Positions 1-12,700 of a stretch of 64,000 bases of DNA are shown here, piece by piece. The stretch spans positions 6,494,793-6,558,792 of the forward strand of contig NC_034424.1 in assembly GCF_002078875.1 (NCBI RefSeq), in the 5' to 3' direction. The notes beneath the pieces are model-generated. The model was not told the origin of the DNA, did no database searches, and saw nothing but the letters and a program-made list of their open reading frames with translations. Made by a program: the position numbers and the translations under genes. Position 1 is the stretch's first letter. Each line of letters starts with the position of its first letter. This DNA is from Numida meleagris (lineage: Eukaryota > Chordata > Aves > Galliformes > Numididae).

Positions 1-3000
1 ACAACAAAATGGTATCAGTAATAGCTCTGCCAGGATGCATCCCAAGCTGCCGACCTGGCTCCTGCAGCCTGTCAGTGTTAGGAGTACGGATGATGGAAGA
101 AGCTCCAACTTTACCGAATTTTCCATTAGGAATAAACCTCTTATTCCCACATGCAAAGTATTTTTGTAGCTTTAGTTAGCTCTGAAACTATAAAAAAAGC
201 CACATTGCTCCTGAAAAAAAACAGACCTTCACTATCTTTGTATGGAGTTTCACAGAGACAACACAATGATCGTTATCTGTCATGGCAAGATCAAAAGGAC
301 CAGTAGCCATTGCTGTCTTTCCCTTCCCTTTCAGTGGTCGTTACCACCCTTCTGAATTGTTTAATACCAATCAGAAGTAATTCTGCCACTATTCACACGC
401 AACACTGGCCTAAGCTTAGCTTCCAAATGGCTTAAGGCAGCATTAAGGCTGCTCAGCTCACTCTCACCGATTCATCATGCAGCAATCTCTTCACCAGCCT
501 TCCCCAGTTCTGTGAGTTCCCTCCTCGGGCCCAGCACTGGGAGTTAGACAACAGCCGGAGGTGCTATAACCAACACGTGCTAACCCTGAAAGATGAAAAG
601 TCTTCCTATCAACTTCCCAAGTCCCAGGTCCTAACATAATGCTTGCAATAAGTTTTCTGTGTGTGCTGGAAGACCTACCCATCTGATCCCTCGCAGTCCT
701 AACGACATTTGTATTAGAAGAACACACAACACCGTCTCCAGCAGAGCCGTTGATCAATAAAAATGTTCTCCTTAGAGAATGCCTGTGACATCTATAAACC
801 TGTGAGTGTCAAAACAACGGCACAAAAAATCCTGTATTCCTACTGTCTGTGGGATGAAAGCTGTGCAATTAATGCCAGCCCAATGACACCGCAAGGAGAA
901 ATAAAACAAACAGCTGGTGGTACTGTGTCCAACATCCAGCTCCTCATCCATTAACATTTTCAGTAAAAAAAAAAAAAAAGAGCTGACTCATGCTTCGAGA
1001 GAGATGGCATAAATCTGCTCTATGAAGAACTAAGTCCACTGCATTACTTCCAATCACGCAGGGAGAACACGGCAATTAAAATCCCTCGATCCCCTCTCAC
1101 ATGGAGAAGACATGCACAATGTTGGGAAGTTTTAGCGATCATGGATTGCTGTCTATTAAATAAGATGTTTTTAATAGTTCCCTCTACTTTGAGAAGTCAG
1201 TTACGCTTATTTCCTAAAAACAGCTGAAATCTTACCTAGGCTTATAATACGAATTTCATTCTTTCTGAATGCCAGGGAAGCTTTAGAAAGAAAGGTTTTT
1301 GCTTTTGTTGGTCCTGTGACACATCCAGTGCTGCTGGTTCGGTGGAGCTCTGATAACAATAGGAACAAAACATGGGCAGGACTCCGTGCAGCTGCTGGCA
1401 CCTTAACCATCTTGTCACCTCACTCAGAGTTTACAGGACCTGATGCTTAAAATAAGAGCCACTTAGAGCAGCTTAGAGTATCTAAATCCCAACATCTTTG
1501 TAATTCTCCATGTAACCAAATATTGGTGTATTTTAAAAGTGCAGGGTTCAACTCATCGCTCCAGATTTGCAGAGATTGAGCCCCAATACCATCAGCGGGA
1601 TCCATACCTGGTAGAAAACTAGAATCTAGAAGATGAGCCAGGATTTTTCTTCATACATTTCCAGTCATAAAACAGTTGTATGTGTTTCTTTGGGGGAGGA
1701 GGAGTCTCATACTGTCACCTGTAAATATTTATGCAAACCAATGATGCCCCCCAGGTTTTTGGTTCAGTAAGTCTCTCGGTAAACGTGGATTTTGCAAAAA
1801 AAATGCAATGGAATGTTCAAAAATCATCCACCCTAACTTATTTTTACTGCTTCAGAGCTTTCTCTACGGATGTAAAAAGGACTTCTATACCAAGGTTCTT
1901 GCCTCTGCACGTAAGAGCACTGCCATGCAAATAAGGGCACTGCGTGAGCTTCTTTCAAATCTAGCCAGTTTTATTTTAGCTTGATGGCTTTTCTCAGTAA
2001 CATTAAAGACCAGCAGGGAGAATTTTAAATTCAGTTCCCATACAAACAGTGGATTATCTAACGGGATAGGTCACAGTTCAGCTACTGCTAGTCCTAAGGC
2101 ATTGCTGAAGGAGAGCAGAATGCCACCTATTTTGCCACAGCTACATTTTTGCAACAGACACATGACACAGCCAGATGTCCCCTAGCAAACCTGCCAGGCA
2201 AGAACAATTTAAGAGATTACATCTCCAGCTATTCATTACCGTCCTGATCAAGTTATCCTTTCCACAGTTCATAGACTGTAATTGACCATCTGATCTAGCT
2301 TACACAAGGCAGGTCCACTGACAGACAGCTCCACCAGCGGCCTAAGCTGGAATAACTGACTTTGCATTGCAGCACAAGAAGACCTTAATGGCAACCATTA
2401 ACATTACCCAAGAGGTAAAAGCAGAAACTTCTAGTCAGGGGCAGAAAACAATGTTCTGAGTTCTTGCTCACTGGGTTTCTTTTTCTTGCTAGTTTTACAA
2501 AGACCAAAACATGGGACATAAGGTTTCAGCATGCTCAGTTTCTTTCAGGCCGGACGCTGAGACAACTTCAAGCAGCAATTTTCACACTTTGATGAAACAT
2601 TAATTACTGGCCCTGCTTTATTGAAGCAACAAGGTAGAGGGTGATGTCAAGGAGTAACACATTTTAGCACAGCTGTGAGCTTGCCACATTCCCCCCAAGG
2701 TCAGGAAGTAACAGCTGTCCTCGGACCAACAGCCAAAGAGACAGAGCAACCCTTCAAAGCAATGCCGGTCGCTCCTTCATGAGTGCAACACCTGCTTTGG
2801 ACAATGGGCTTTTTCCTCCCAAGAGTACAACAAATAACATACGTTATTATTTCAGCACTGTTTAGAAAGAGGTTTTTCTCCTTACAAATCTGTCTCTTAC
2901 AAATAATCCTGTATAATGGTCTGACTACGGAGTCAGTAAACCATAACAACACCTGAGATTTTAAAGGAAACGCATAAAAGAGATTTTGCTTTCATTCAGT

Positions 3001-3652
3001 CCAGACATTAATTTCAACCAATATTAATCTACTGAAGGTCTCTTTTGATCCTAAGTTAAAAGTCTCTACTTACATCAAGACTAAGCATACTGGGGATTGG
3101 AAAGGGGAGAAGGAAAGCCACCCATCTGTGGATACAGCCAAACTTATGCAGTTGCCTATTTGCGTAATTATCAGTGAACATATTAATTATTACCTAGAGG
3201 AGAATATATTCAAATTCAACGCTTACTCACACAGGAAGAAACAAAAGACACAATAAGAAAGAAAGAAAATCGAAATGAATAGCATTAGACTCTTCTTCCT
3301 CCTTTCCTCAATGAGACTTAAAGCCTTAACATATTGATTTTTATATATTTTCTGTTTATCTGTTTTGTCCACTTCAACTCTGCCAGTTGCCCCAGGCAAT
3401 CAACAAAGCTACGCTTGTTCAGCCTTTGATCATCTCAGTGCTAAAAGATTAGCATATGCATACTCTCATCCTCCCCTTTATCCAGTTAATAAAGCTCCAA
3501 ACTCCCTCTGCTGATGTTCAAGAAAGCAATCCGCTCCAGAGCCCCCAAAGATTTGCCCCCATTCCCTCCTCTGCTCAGGACTCAGAATGCTAACTACTAT
3601 GCACGAGTTGTGTAAGTGCTTATCCACCGGTCCTCTGAGGAGCAATTCTTAC
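1..3652. other. AK8 intron 5 (part)
   Basis: No exon recognised on either strand. I looked on the minus strand for the next AK8 segment (GWILDGIP-like) and did not see it. Contains an A15 run at 965-979. The short open frames here show no family resemblance. Confidence 0.6.
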
Positions 3653-3721
3653 TTGTTTGATGCAGTCCACGTTTGACAGACGTTCCCGGATCAGATTGGC
3701 CCAAAGCGCGTTGGGAATTTT
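3653..3721 (-). CDS. AK8: AK8 coding exon 5
   Basis: 69 bp, 23 codons, phase 0 at both ends. Encodes [20 protein letters not shown] then IKQ, matching VPSALLVQLIQERL...CIKQ of mammalian AK8. The donor is GTAAGA. The acceptor follows a pyrimidine tract containing a 19-T homopolymer (3735-3753 on the plus strand). The next exon, expected to begin with GWILDG, was not found at 1-3652. Confidence 0.93.
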
Positions 3722-6700
3722 CTAAAGAAAGAACAAAAAAAAAAAAAAAAAAAGGCTGCATATTCACAATTGAGTTCAAAAGGAATTTTATCATGCAGGC
3801 ATATTCCGGTTAAAGGTGAACTGAGATGTCTGCTTGAAATAAATATATAAATAAAACTGTGTGAGCCCCAAGTCGTTAACATAGTAGATTAGAGAGTTAA
3901 TAAGGGCATAAGAATCAGTGCTGAAGGCAAGCTGAGCACATTTCTTCTTGCCCAAGCCCACCTCCATGTACGTGGAAGCAGTGCCAAGTTTTGCACACTG
4001 ACTACCATGCTGGACATCAAACTGGCAAAGGGAACCATAAGAATATCACACCCACACGTAGACTCTTTTACAGGTATCTGACTCACTACTTCACGTCAGC
4101 GCACGCAGCATTAGTGAAATGAACAGCCATCACGTGAGCTAAGCAGAATATCAACCACAGACAGTATGAAGAGAACCTAATTTTTAGGAAGTTTGTTTCA
4201 CTTTTCTATTACTTCTCACTCTTTCATCATCCAGAAAGATTATTTAAAATTAATTGTAACGTTAAAGTTCCTTTTAATGTTAGTTTAATTTTCAGCTCAT
4301 CAGTTCCAAATGGAATTGAAATAATACGTACCATGATTCTCAGTTGTGGTGTTTCTTTCAGGGACTTTCACTTTGACCATGCCTAGTGATGTTTTATAAC
4401 ATGGTATCTGCTATTGGGCAGAAGAACAAAGATCCTCCTCTACAGATTTATCGTTTTCCCACCCATGGTATTTCTTCCACTCTTACATAAGATTACCTGA
4501 CAATGAATTAACAACACTCCTTCTTGTAGGAAATCGTCTTCACTCTCTTGTTAACTTAGGCCTTCATTCAATGCTTAGCCAGTTTAACCTTATAAAATAC
4601 AAACCTTTAGCAATGCCAGTCTGAGCCAATGCCCGTTCGACCGAATGCTCTGCCTCAGCCTCATTCGTTTTGCCATTACTCAGAAACAATGCTGCTGTCA
4701 GATTCTCTGCCTCCCGAGGCATGGAATTATCTTTCACCTGACAATGTGAACTGGACTCTTTCTTCCAAGCACTTGCATACATTGTGGGTTCCCATCTCTT
4801 TGCCTAACCAAATAGCCTGATGGGCATAATCCTAAAAAGCAGCGTTTCTGTAGGCTTACATTGTACTAAGGGATGTAAATAGATATGGCAGAAGTGCGGC
4901 GGAAGGTTTCCTAGCACCGCTAATCGCAAAACAATTTCACCAGGAGCACTGAATGCACCACCACGTGAGTCACTACTTTAAAGTAGAGTGGAGAAAGCAC
5001 TGCAGAACACACTAAAGAAAACAGCCCTCGCCCAGCAGTGGAAGAGACAAGGTGGCCCAGGCAGGCGATGGTTTTCTTGTTTTGTTTCTCTCTGCTGTCC
5101 CCAGTCCTCAGCACCCGTGGTAGTGTCAGCCATTCATCAGGCAACATCCGAGCAGGTGAAAGAGAAAAAGGGAAGGGAATTGCTGCGTCTCCTGAAAGTC
5201 AGCAGGTCCCACAGGACGGTGCGTCAAAGCCTCCCGCGGTCTCTCACTGCTGGAACCTGGGTCTGTGGCTTTGAGTCTGTCACCTTCCAAAGGTGCCTCA
5301 TGCTGCTATCAGAAACAGCCAGCGTCTTGCTTGCTTCTTTGATGTGTCATGTCAAGACGGGCTAGCAACTGCCAGGGGTCCACTCTGCTAAGCTCTGCCA
5401 AAGCAATTTAAATTATACTACCTTCTTTCAGTGCAGCGGTATTCTTAGCGCTCTTTTGAGCAGGGTTTATTGCACAACAACAATCAAGGTGACACATGGG
5501 TATTTCTGTGCTTTAGCTACTTCTGCTCTCTGTGGCTCAACTCCACTCTCATTTCCTGGGCAGTTTTCTTCCCACTGTGCAGTGGCCTACAAAATCACTT
5601 TCAATAGCTTGCTTGTAGAGCACCTGATTATTGTATTAGAAACCATTAAATCCAACGCATACGTGGCATTATAAAGCACATTTACACATAAACTCATGAA
5701 TACATCATGATAAGTGGGACTTCTCCTCCCAGGAATCTGCAAGAATGGAAATGATACACATACACCCAATGGCTGAAGCACTGTATCTTACTGAAGGCAC
5801 ACTGAGCCTGTCCCAAAATCCAGTTTGGTTAATGGAAAGACATGCTGCTTGAAATGTTAAACCTTCCAAAAGGCACAAGAAACTTAGTTTAGCATTTTGA
5901 AAATGGTGAATGTGTAGATTCAGCCTGTTTAGAGAAATATACGCAAAAAGGATGGGCTTTTTTTAATTTGTTGTTTTTTTTTTTTTAATGCATACGTAAG
6001 ACTGGAACAGTTCCTATTTGTTTCTTCATAGTGGCTTCTTGAATAGACTACAACACTGACTATGCATAGGGAAGGATGCTGTGGGTCTTCCTCTCTTCTA
6101 TGTCTTCTAAGAAATCATGAGGACATGATGCAACTGTAGAGCAGTTCTAAACGATGCAGTAATACACAAACACGTGTAACTCAGTATTGCATTGAAAGCA
6201 CACCCATCTCACAAGCCTACAGCTAGCACAGCTGTGTCAGCTTCTTATTTTACCCATCAAACAGGAGCAGTGAAAGATGCAGTAGCTCATCATTAGACTC
6301 CACTATAGGAAAAACTTGAAGGTGCTTTCTATTAACGTTATAATAACTAGAGATGAGGGAATAATTTGCAATGATTTATCAAAAAATGTAGCCTCTTTTT
6401 CTGATCATGGAATATTTATTGGTAGCTCACGGTTCCTCAAATTTACTGAATATTCAAATATTTTACTTCTTTTTGGAATAGTTTTACATGCAGAATGAAT
6501 CACATTTTGCTTTGAACAGTCAATATTTAAAATTCACTACTTCAGCTGTGCTCATTAGTAAGTGGCCAGGTGTGTTAGTGGATGATTGCATGTCCAAATT
6601 TAAAAATTGAGCTAAAGAGAATAATCACATACTTTAAATACCACGAATTCTTGTGCAGGTAAAACTCAAATGCTTTTTTTTTCTTATTAGAAGTGAACAC

Positions 6701-9700
6701 AAAAGAGATGAAAGCATAGCTAAAGAGAAGTAAAATATGCGAACAAATATTTGCAGACCTTTTTGTAGCATTTGCCCAACTCTAGTAACATTGGCCTACT
6801 GACCCAAAAACGAACGACCTTTGGCACTGGGGTTAATTTAGCCCCAGTAACCTTATACAGGTGGAACGTTCCTCTAACATTAAATTGTGTCATGTGATCC
6901 TCACACTAGACTTTCAAAAACAGTCTTAGTTCATGCTTTTCCTCTTTCCATTTATTAAATTGCTTTGGCCGGCAGTACAACATTTTAAATGCCCCGGTTG
7001 TATCAAAGATTGCATATACAGCTATTGTTCTGTTCCTGAAGAGACATTCAAAACCTATTAGTGCTAATGGATGTTACGTATGCCACAGGAATCAAGTTTA
7101 CTGCTTGTTTCAGAAGAACCTAGGGTCAGTTACGGCAAAAGTAGATGTAGCCAGCAGCCATGAAACAGCAAGAGGACAAGCAGTTCTTGAGATGATACTC
7201 TGCCTACATTTTAAGTTATTCTAAAGCTTCAATTGATTTAGAGGAAGCAAGGAGTTCCTCCTAGTTTTAGGAGCTCCACATGAAGAATCAAACTCGTGTA
7301 AAAGAACAAAAGAAACGATTGAGTGAAGACATCCACCCAGCATTTAGCATCTCAAAAACAAAGGCAAACTGCACAGTACTGAAACACCAACAAATTCTGC
7401 TCTTCAGGCACTCCTCACAGCCCTCACTACCCGATTAGCCTTGACATTTTTGTCTTTCATCATCCACACCGTCCATCTTTCTAAATCAAATAAGCCCAAA
7501 AGGACACCCTTGAAAATACATCTGTATAGTCTGAAATACATTAATAATTAGAATAATTAAACCAACGGGAATTTTTGTTTTAAATTCTCCCCATCTAAGT
7601 TGAAATTTATGAATCTAGTAAAACAATCTCTAATAATTAGAACTAAAATTTCGAATTGCATATTCTCAGTAAGAATCATTTTCTATCATCCCAGCCAAAA
7701 GCAAACCTTTTTGCCATCAAGTTCCATGAGTTCAGTGATGTCTTTCCTCTCAGATCTTTAAATATATCACTTGAGGTATCTCCAAACTTCACTCATTAAT
7801 TCAGTGTAATAGACACTACTCTGTTTTCAACTTAGTTTTCTCAGGAAACCAAAATTATGAAATTACACTATCTACCATCACAGCAAATTCTGAATCTGTT
7901 GGCCAATTCAAACCAAATTTAGCAGGGATGCAGAATTCATACAGACATGAAATTCTTTCAGTTTTTATGAAAACAGGGGATGAAAGAGAAAAGAGCAACT
8001 CAGTCCGGTGGGCTTGCTAGAGAAGGTCACAGAAATACATTTCTTTCGATGAAAAACCTGGAATAGAGCAAATGGTGCACTTACAGTTGGACAGAGTGCA
8101 CGCACCTGGGAATGGAATGATCTCCTGAGTCTACTGCTATTGCCTCAGCTTGAAAGCTTCCACAGTTTTCAATAACTGACTGAATTGTCATTCAACTTTT
8201 GAGTTAATGCACTGAGTTATTCGTGTCATGCTACAGAGAAATCAAATGCGCACGACTAAGTAGCTCTGTCAGATCAAAAAAGAGTTCTTTGCGTACATAT
8301 TTTGTACTGAAGGAAGCCTCAGAGATTAATGCTTACTTCATGAAGATTACCAAATATGCTGAAAGGAGAAGACGCTTTGTTTAATGATAGAACGAAACTC
8401 TCTTTAAATGGTATCGAGCATTCCTGGACTTCTCTCAGTTTTGTCACTCATGTCCAAGGTTAACGTTATGAATCTCTCCAAGATAATGTTATTAATCTCC
8501 AAGATCTCTGTTATTGCATATTTTATTCCTCTTCTGCCCCTAATTCTATGTCCTGACATATTTTTTATATTTGTTAATATCTTCTTACGGAGCAGAGGCT
8601 GCCCTTCCTCTCTGAAGGACCCTGCACCTACGTAAGCATAAACCAATGTACGAACCACCTTAGATACAAGAATATTTACTCTGATCTGCTCAACATACAG
8701 CAGTGGAAATCATGGAAATGCCATCTAATTCTGAGAACTACCATTATTATATCCTCTTACACACCTGTTTTCTTTCTCTATATGCCTTTGCTTCCTTTGT
8801 CAGAGCTAATGTTTCCTTGGAAAGCAAAGTCTCCTGAGAGACATGTATGGCATCCAAATGTTTACAAAGCCGTATTGCCTGAGGAAAGAAAAAAAATACA
8901 GGATGAAATATCTGGGAAGAAAATGAAGCATTTTTTCAGCAGACTAGAGAAAGACAGGGAGCTTTCCTCGCCTTCAGTTTAAACAAACAGACTATACGTG
9001 TAACTTTAAACAGTATCAGACGAAGACATTCAGGAATCTACAGCTTTGAATAAGGCCTTTTTCATCTACCTTACCATAACATGGATTTGAAAGAAGAAAG
9101 TATTCTTCCTAGCATGCACACAGCACCATCATCTGTGAAGTTTCTGTGGTCAGCTCTCTCTGTGGTTCAAACACAACTTCGACATTTGCAGTGTGGACAA
9201 GGGAGACAAGCAGCCGTGCAAACAAAGCAGTGGGAAATATGGGAACACCGCAAACAGGCACTGATGGTTCTCCCCCCAAGTTCATGAATCCTAGCAGGCA
9301 GAGTTCTGCTGCATTACAGCAGTATCACCACCAGTACCCATGCAAGTTCTCACAGAGAGCTCACTTGAATGCTCCCATTTCACAGACAGGTTCTGGTAAA
9401 TAACCCTATGAGTGCCACCCTTCAACTTGCCTTGTGCTCTTCTGTAACTTTGACCATTTTCACAAGTGCTGAGCTCAGTAAAAAGCAAGAAGGACCAAGG
9501 GCAGGGTTAGAGCCCTGAAAATGGCGTACTTACCATTGTGGTTTTACCAGAAGCAGGTGGACCGAGTATGCAAATTCTTGGAGCTAAGAAATGAGAATAC
9601 GCGAATGTTAAGATGTAGAACAGAAAAATCCAAACCTGTTTCCTGCTGTTCTACTGCACAATAGAAACATAATCACAATGAAACAACTAGAAATCTGCCT

Positions 9701-12700
9701 GAACGTAAACCTCAGGATCGGGCTCCACTGAGGAGAAAGAAGGGGGAACACTCAGTCAGTGCCACCTCGGTCTGTCTTTAACCTCCAAGGCTAATGAGAC
9801 TGATGTTCTAACTAAACACATCACTTAAGCATATTTCTATCTGTTTCAGTGGATGAATAGTTTACAGGGTGAACCAGAGCATAAGCGGGAACGTTTTCTC
9901 ATCTCAGTTTGACTATTCCCAAATGATCGATTTAGAGCAGACATATTTTGCAATGAAAAAAAAAAAAAAGGTAGTTTGTGTTTGCAGGACAAGGCTACTT
10001 AAAAGCGACTGTTACCGTAATCACATCGGATGGGATCTTTGGAGATCATCTAAACTCTTTTCTCATTTTCCTTATTAAGTATGGTAGCAAAAACACCTAA
10101 CTTTGGCAAAGCTTTTGGCTCCCATCACAAAAAAACCCCGCAACTTTACTTTTTAGTTGCAACTAAACAGCCGTGTCAGGGCTGAAAGAAGATTTAGATG
10201 TTGCAAAACTAAGCACTTTTTCCTCTACACTCTGACAGCTGCCTTCATGTTCTCGAGTCAGTGTTGAAAGCCCTTTTTTTCTCCTCTCTGTATCTTGTAT
10301 TTCTCTGCTGCATGTCGCCCACCCGAGATGGGGAGAAACGCAACCCACAGCTCGGAATTCTCAATCCTGCCACCAATTCCATTCCACTTACAGCTTGGCA
10401 AGGCAGAAAAAAAAAAAAAAGAAGGAAAATGGAGAAACTCTCAGGAAAGTATTTGGGACTTCTTGCACGACCGTATTTTGGGCTGCAATCCCTTGAGCTG
10501 TCATTTTCTATTAACGCCTTTGATGTTTTCTTGGGAAAATAAAAAAGAGGCCATCTACAGAAGGGATTGACAAGTGCTTACTGGGAGTAACACAGGTCAA
10601 AACAGAGGAGGGATCTGCTCGCCCCCAAACCTCTTCAGTTCTTGATAACCGAGGGAGATGCAGTGTCTGATGACAGCAGGCACGGAAGGATGTGAAATGT
10701 ATTTTTATGAGGCCTTCCACGCACTTAACAGTTCTTGGGCAGGTGCAATTTTTAAACATACATGAAACCCAAATTACGGATTCATCTTTACAAAGTTATC
10801 TGACTCAGAAGGTTTAAGAAAAACTCCCCCTTATTGGTTCTTGCAAGTGCAACAGAACTAGTACACAATGTAGAAAAATACTTTAAAAGGATACATCAGC
10901 TGTTTTTATCACCTAATTTCTTTCAAATGTAATGTGATTAAATCCTAGGGCTTTTTTTTTTTAATCTAACACCTTGAAACTCCAGCCCGATACTTAGGAA
11001 TTATTTATAAACAGCGTCATAAAAGAGTGCTCGGGTGCCAACACTAATCAACTTCTTCAAACCACTTCAAAGAAAATCAAAAAACCTTTCCATCCACAGA
11101 TCCTTTTGAGGTTTAACTAGGAGCATGATTTAAAATTCACAAGAAAACCCTTAGGTATTGAAGCTTTAATACACAGCTTTCTTGGACAAACGTTTGATAA
11201 AAAACGAAACATACCATTATATACACCATATCATGCTTTAATATTGCCCAGGGCTACTGTAAATGCTCACTTTGTACTAAATCTGGTTTTCTCTCTGCTT
11301 AGTGACTCGCAGCAGATGGGGCAGCGTAATTCACTGATTTACTCATTTGCACACTTGTAAGACTCTTCTAAAGCATTCTCCCCAAACATCTGACACGAGG
11401 GCACAAGCAGGACACCCCTGGATGTCACGTTTAACCCCCTCCGATGAGCAGACAGCCAGTGCTTAATACTGGAGGTCTGGGCCTCCGGTCCCTAAATGAA
11501 GTCAGAAAAATCTGGAAAATTCCTTTTCCTGCAGTAATAAATCATATTTCATTCCGTGCTTAGTCTCGATGTTACAGGATTTACTCTTCCAAGCACTCTT
11601 AAGTTTTAACGTTCAAGGATGCTCTTAGCAAGAAAACAAAATGGATCCTGGAATAATGAAGAACAGCTGGACTCTCTGCATTCCATTTGGGTCCAAAAGA
11701 GTCTACGATTAATATTAATGCAATAAAATCTGCTTAATTTGTAAGGGAAATTCCTTGTCAGAGAGGAAGAGCACATAGTACATGAAGAACATTCTTGCAG
11801 AACTTTGTTACATTCCTTCAGAGGTACAATTGTAAAGCAAAAGCTCACAGAAATGCCGCTTGGATCCTGAAAGCTCTCTTTGTTAACAAAGACCAAGATA
11901 CAACGTAGAAAATTTGCATCTTCGTATATTAAAGAATTCTCAATTTTCATATCTTTCATTAAGGTTTTTAGAAGGATCACACAAAAGAATAGCACAGAAC
12001 TGGAAGTACAAACCCGCTGGCATGCATCTGACCTAGCAGCTTTCTGAGGCAGTTGTGAGCTATAATCATCATTAGACTTGTTTATATTTTTAAGAGTACT
12101 TTAGATCCTATTATTAATTAAAAAGGTTTTCTAACTTCACACCTGGGATAGATGCAACACTCCTTTTCCACACGTCTCTGTTTGAAATTTTCTCTAGGGC
12201 TAAAGCTGTCTAGCAAGGCAGGATCATGAAAATTCATTGCTTTACTGATGGCTCTAATAAGGGTTTTTTTTCTTCTAAATAGTCAGCACCTTCTGCCATG
12301 ATCAAAAAGGTAAAATCAACCCCGTTACAGATTTCCGTTACATTCTTTTCCGTATAATTTATTTCTAAAACAACATTTAGTCTCTAATTTTAATTGGAGC
12401 GCCTTCCCCTTCTTAATAGCTTGTTCCAGACCAAAAGCAGACAGCGATTTTCCTCTGACAAACAACTGCTGTAGTTCTATCTTTAGCCTCCAAGTACTGA
12501 AGCCACAAAATGGAAACCCTCCTAATTCCTCTCAAATAATTCTGTGGGGCTCAACAACAAATGGTAGAGTAACGCAGAGAAATCTTATCAGCATTCCATC
12601 AAGCTGAAATTCCTCTGCAAATTGCCCACGGGCCTATAAAACAGATGGATTACTGGTGCTGCCCACATCAGGAAGGGTCGGGCATAATTTGCAGGATTGG

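Noticed and set aside
1207..1410. Minus-strand frame with a good donor (CCTAG|GTAAGA) considered as the next AK8 exon
   Set aside because: The translation (KNEIRIISLG) does not match AK8 after the CIKQ segment, where GWILDG is expected.
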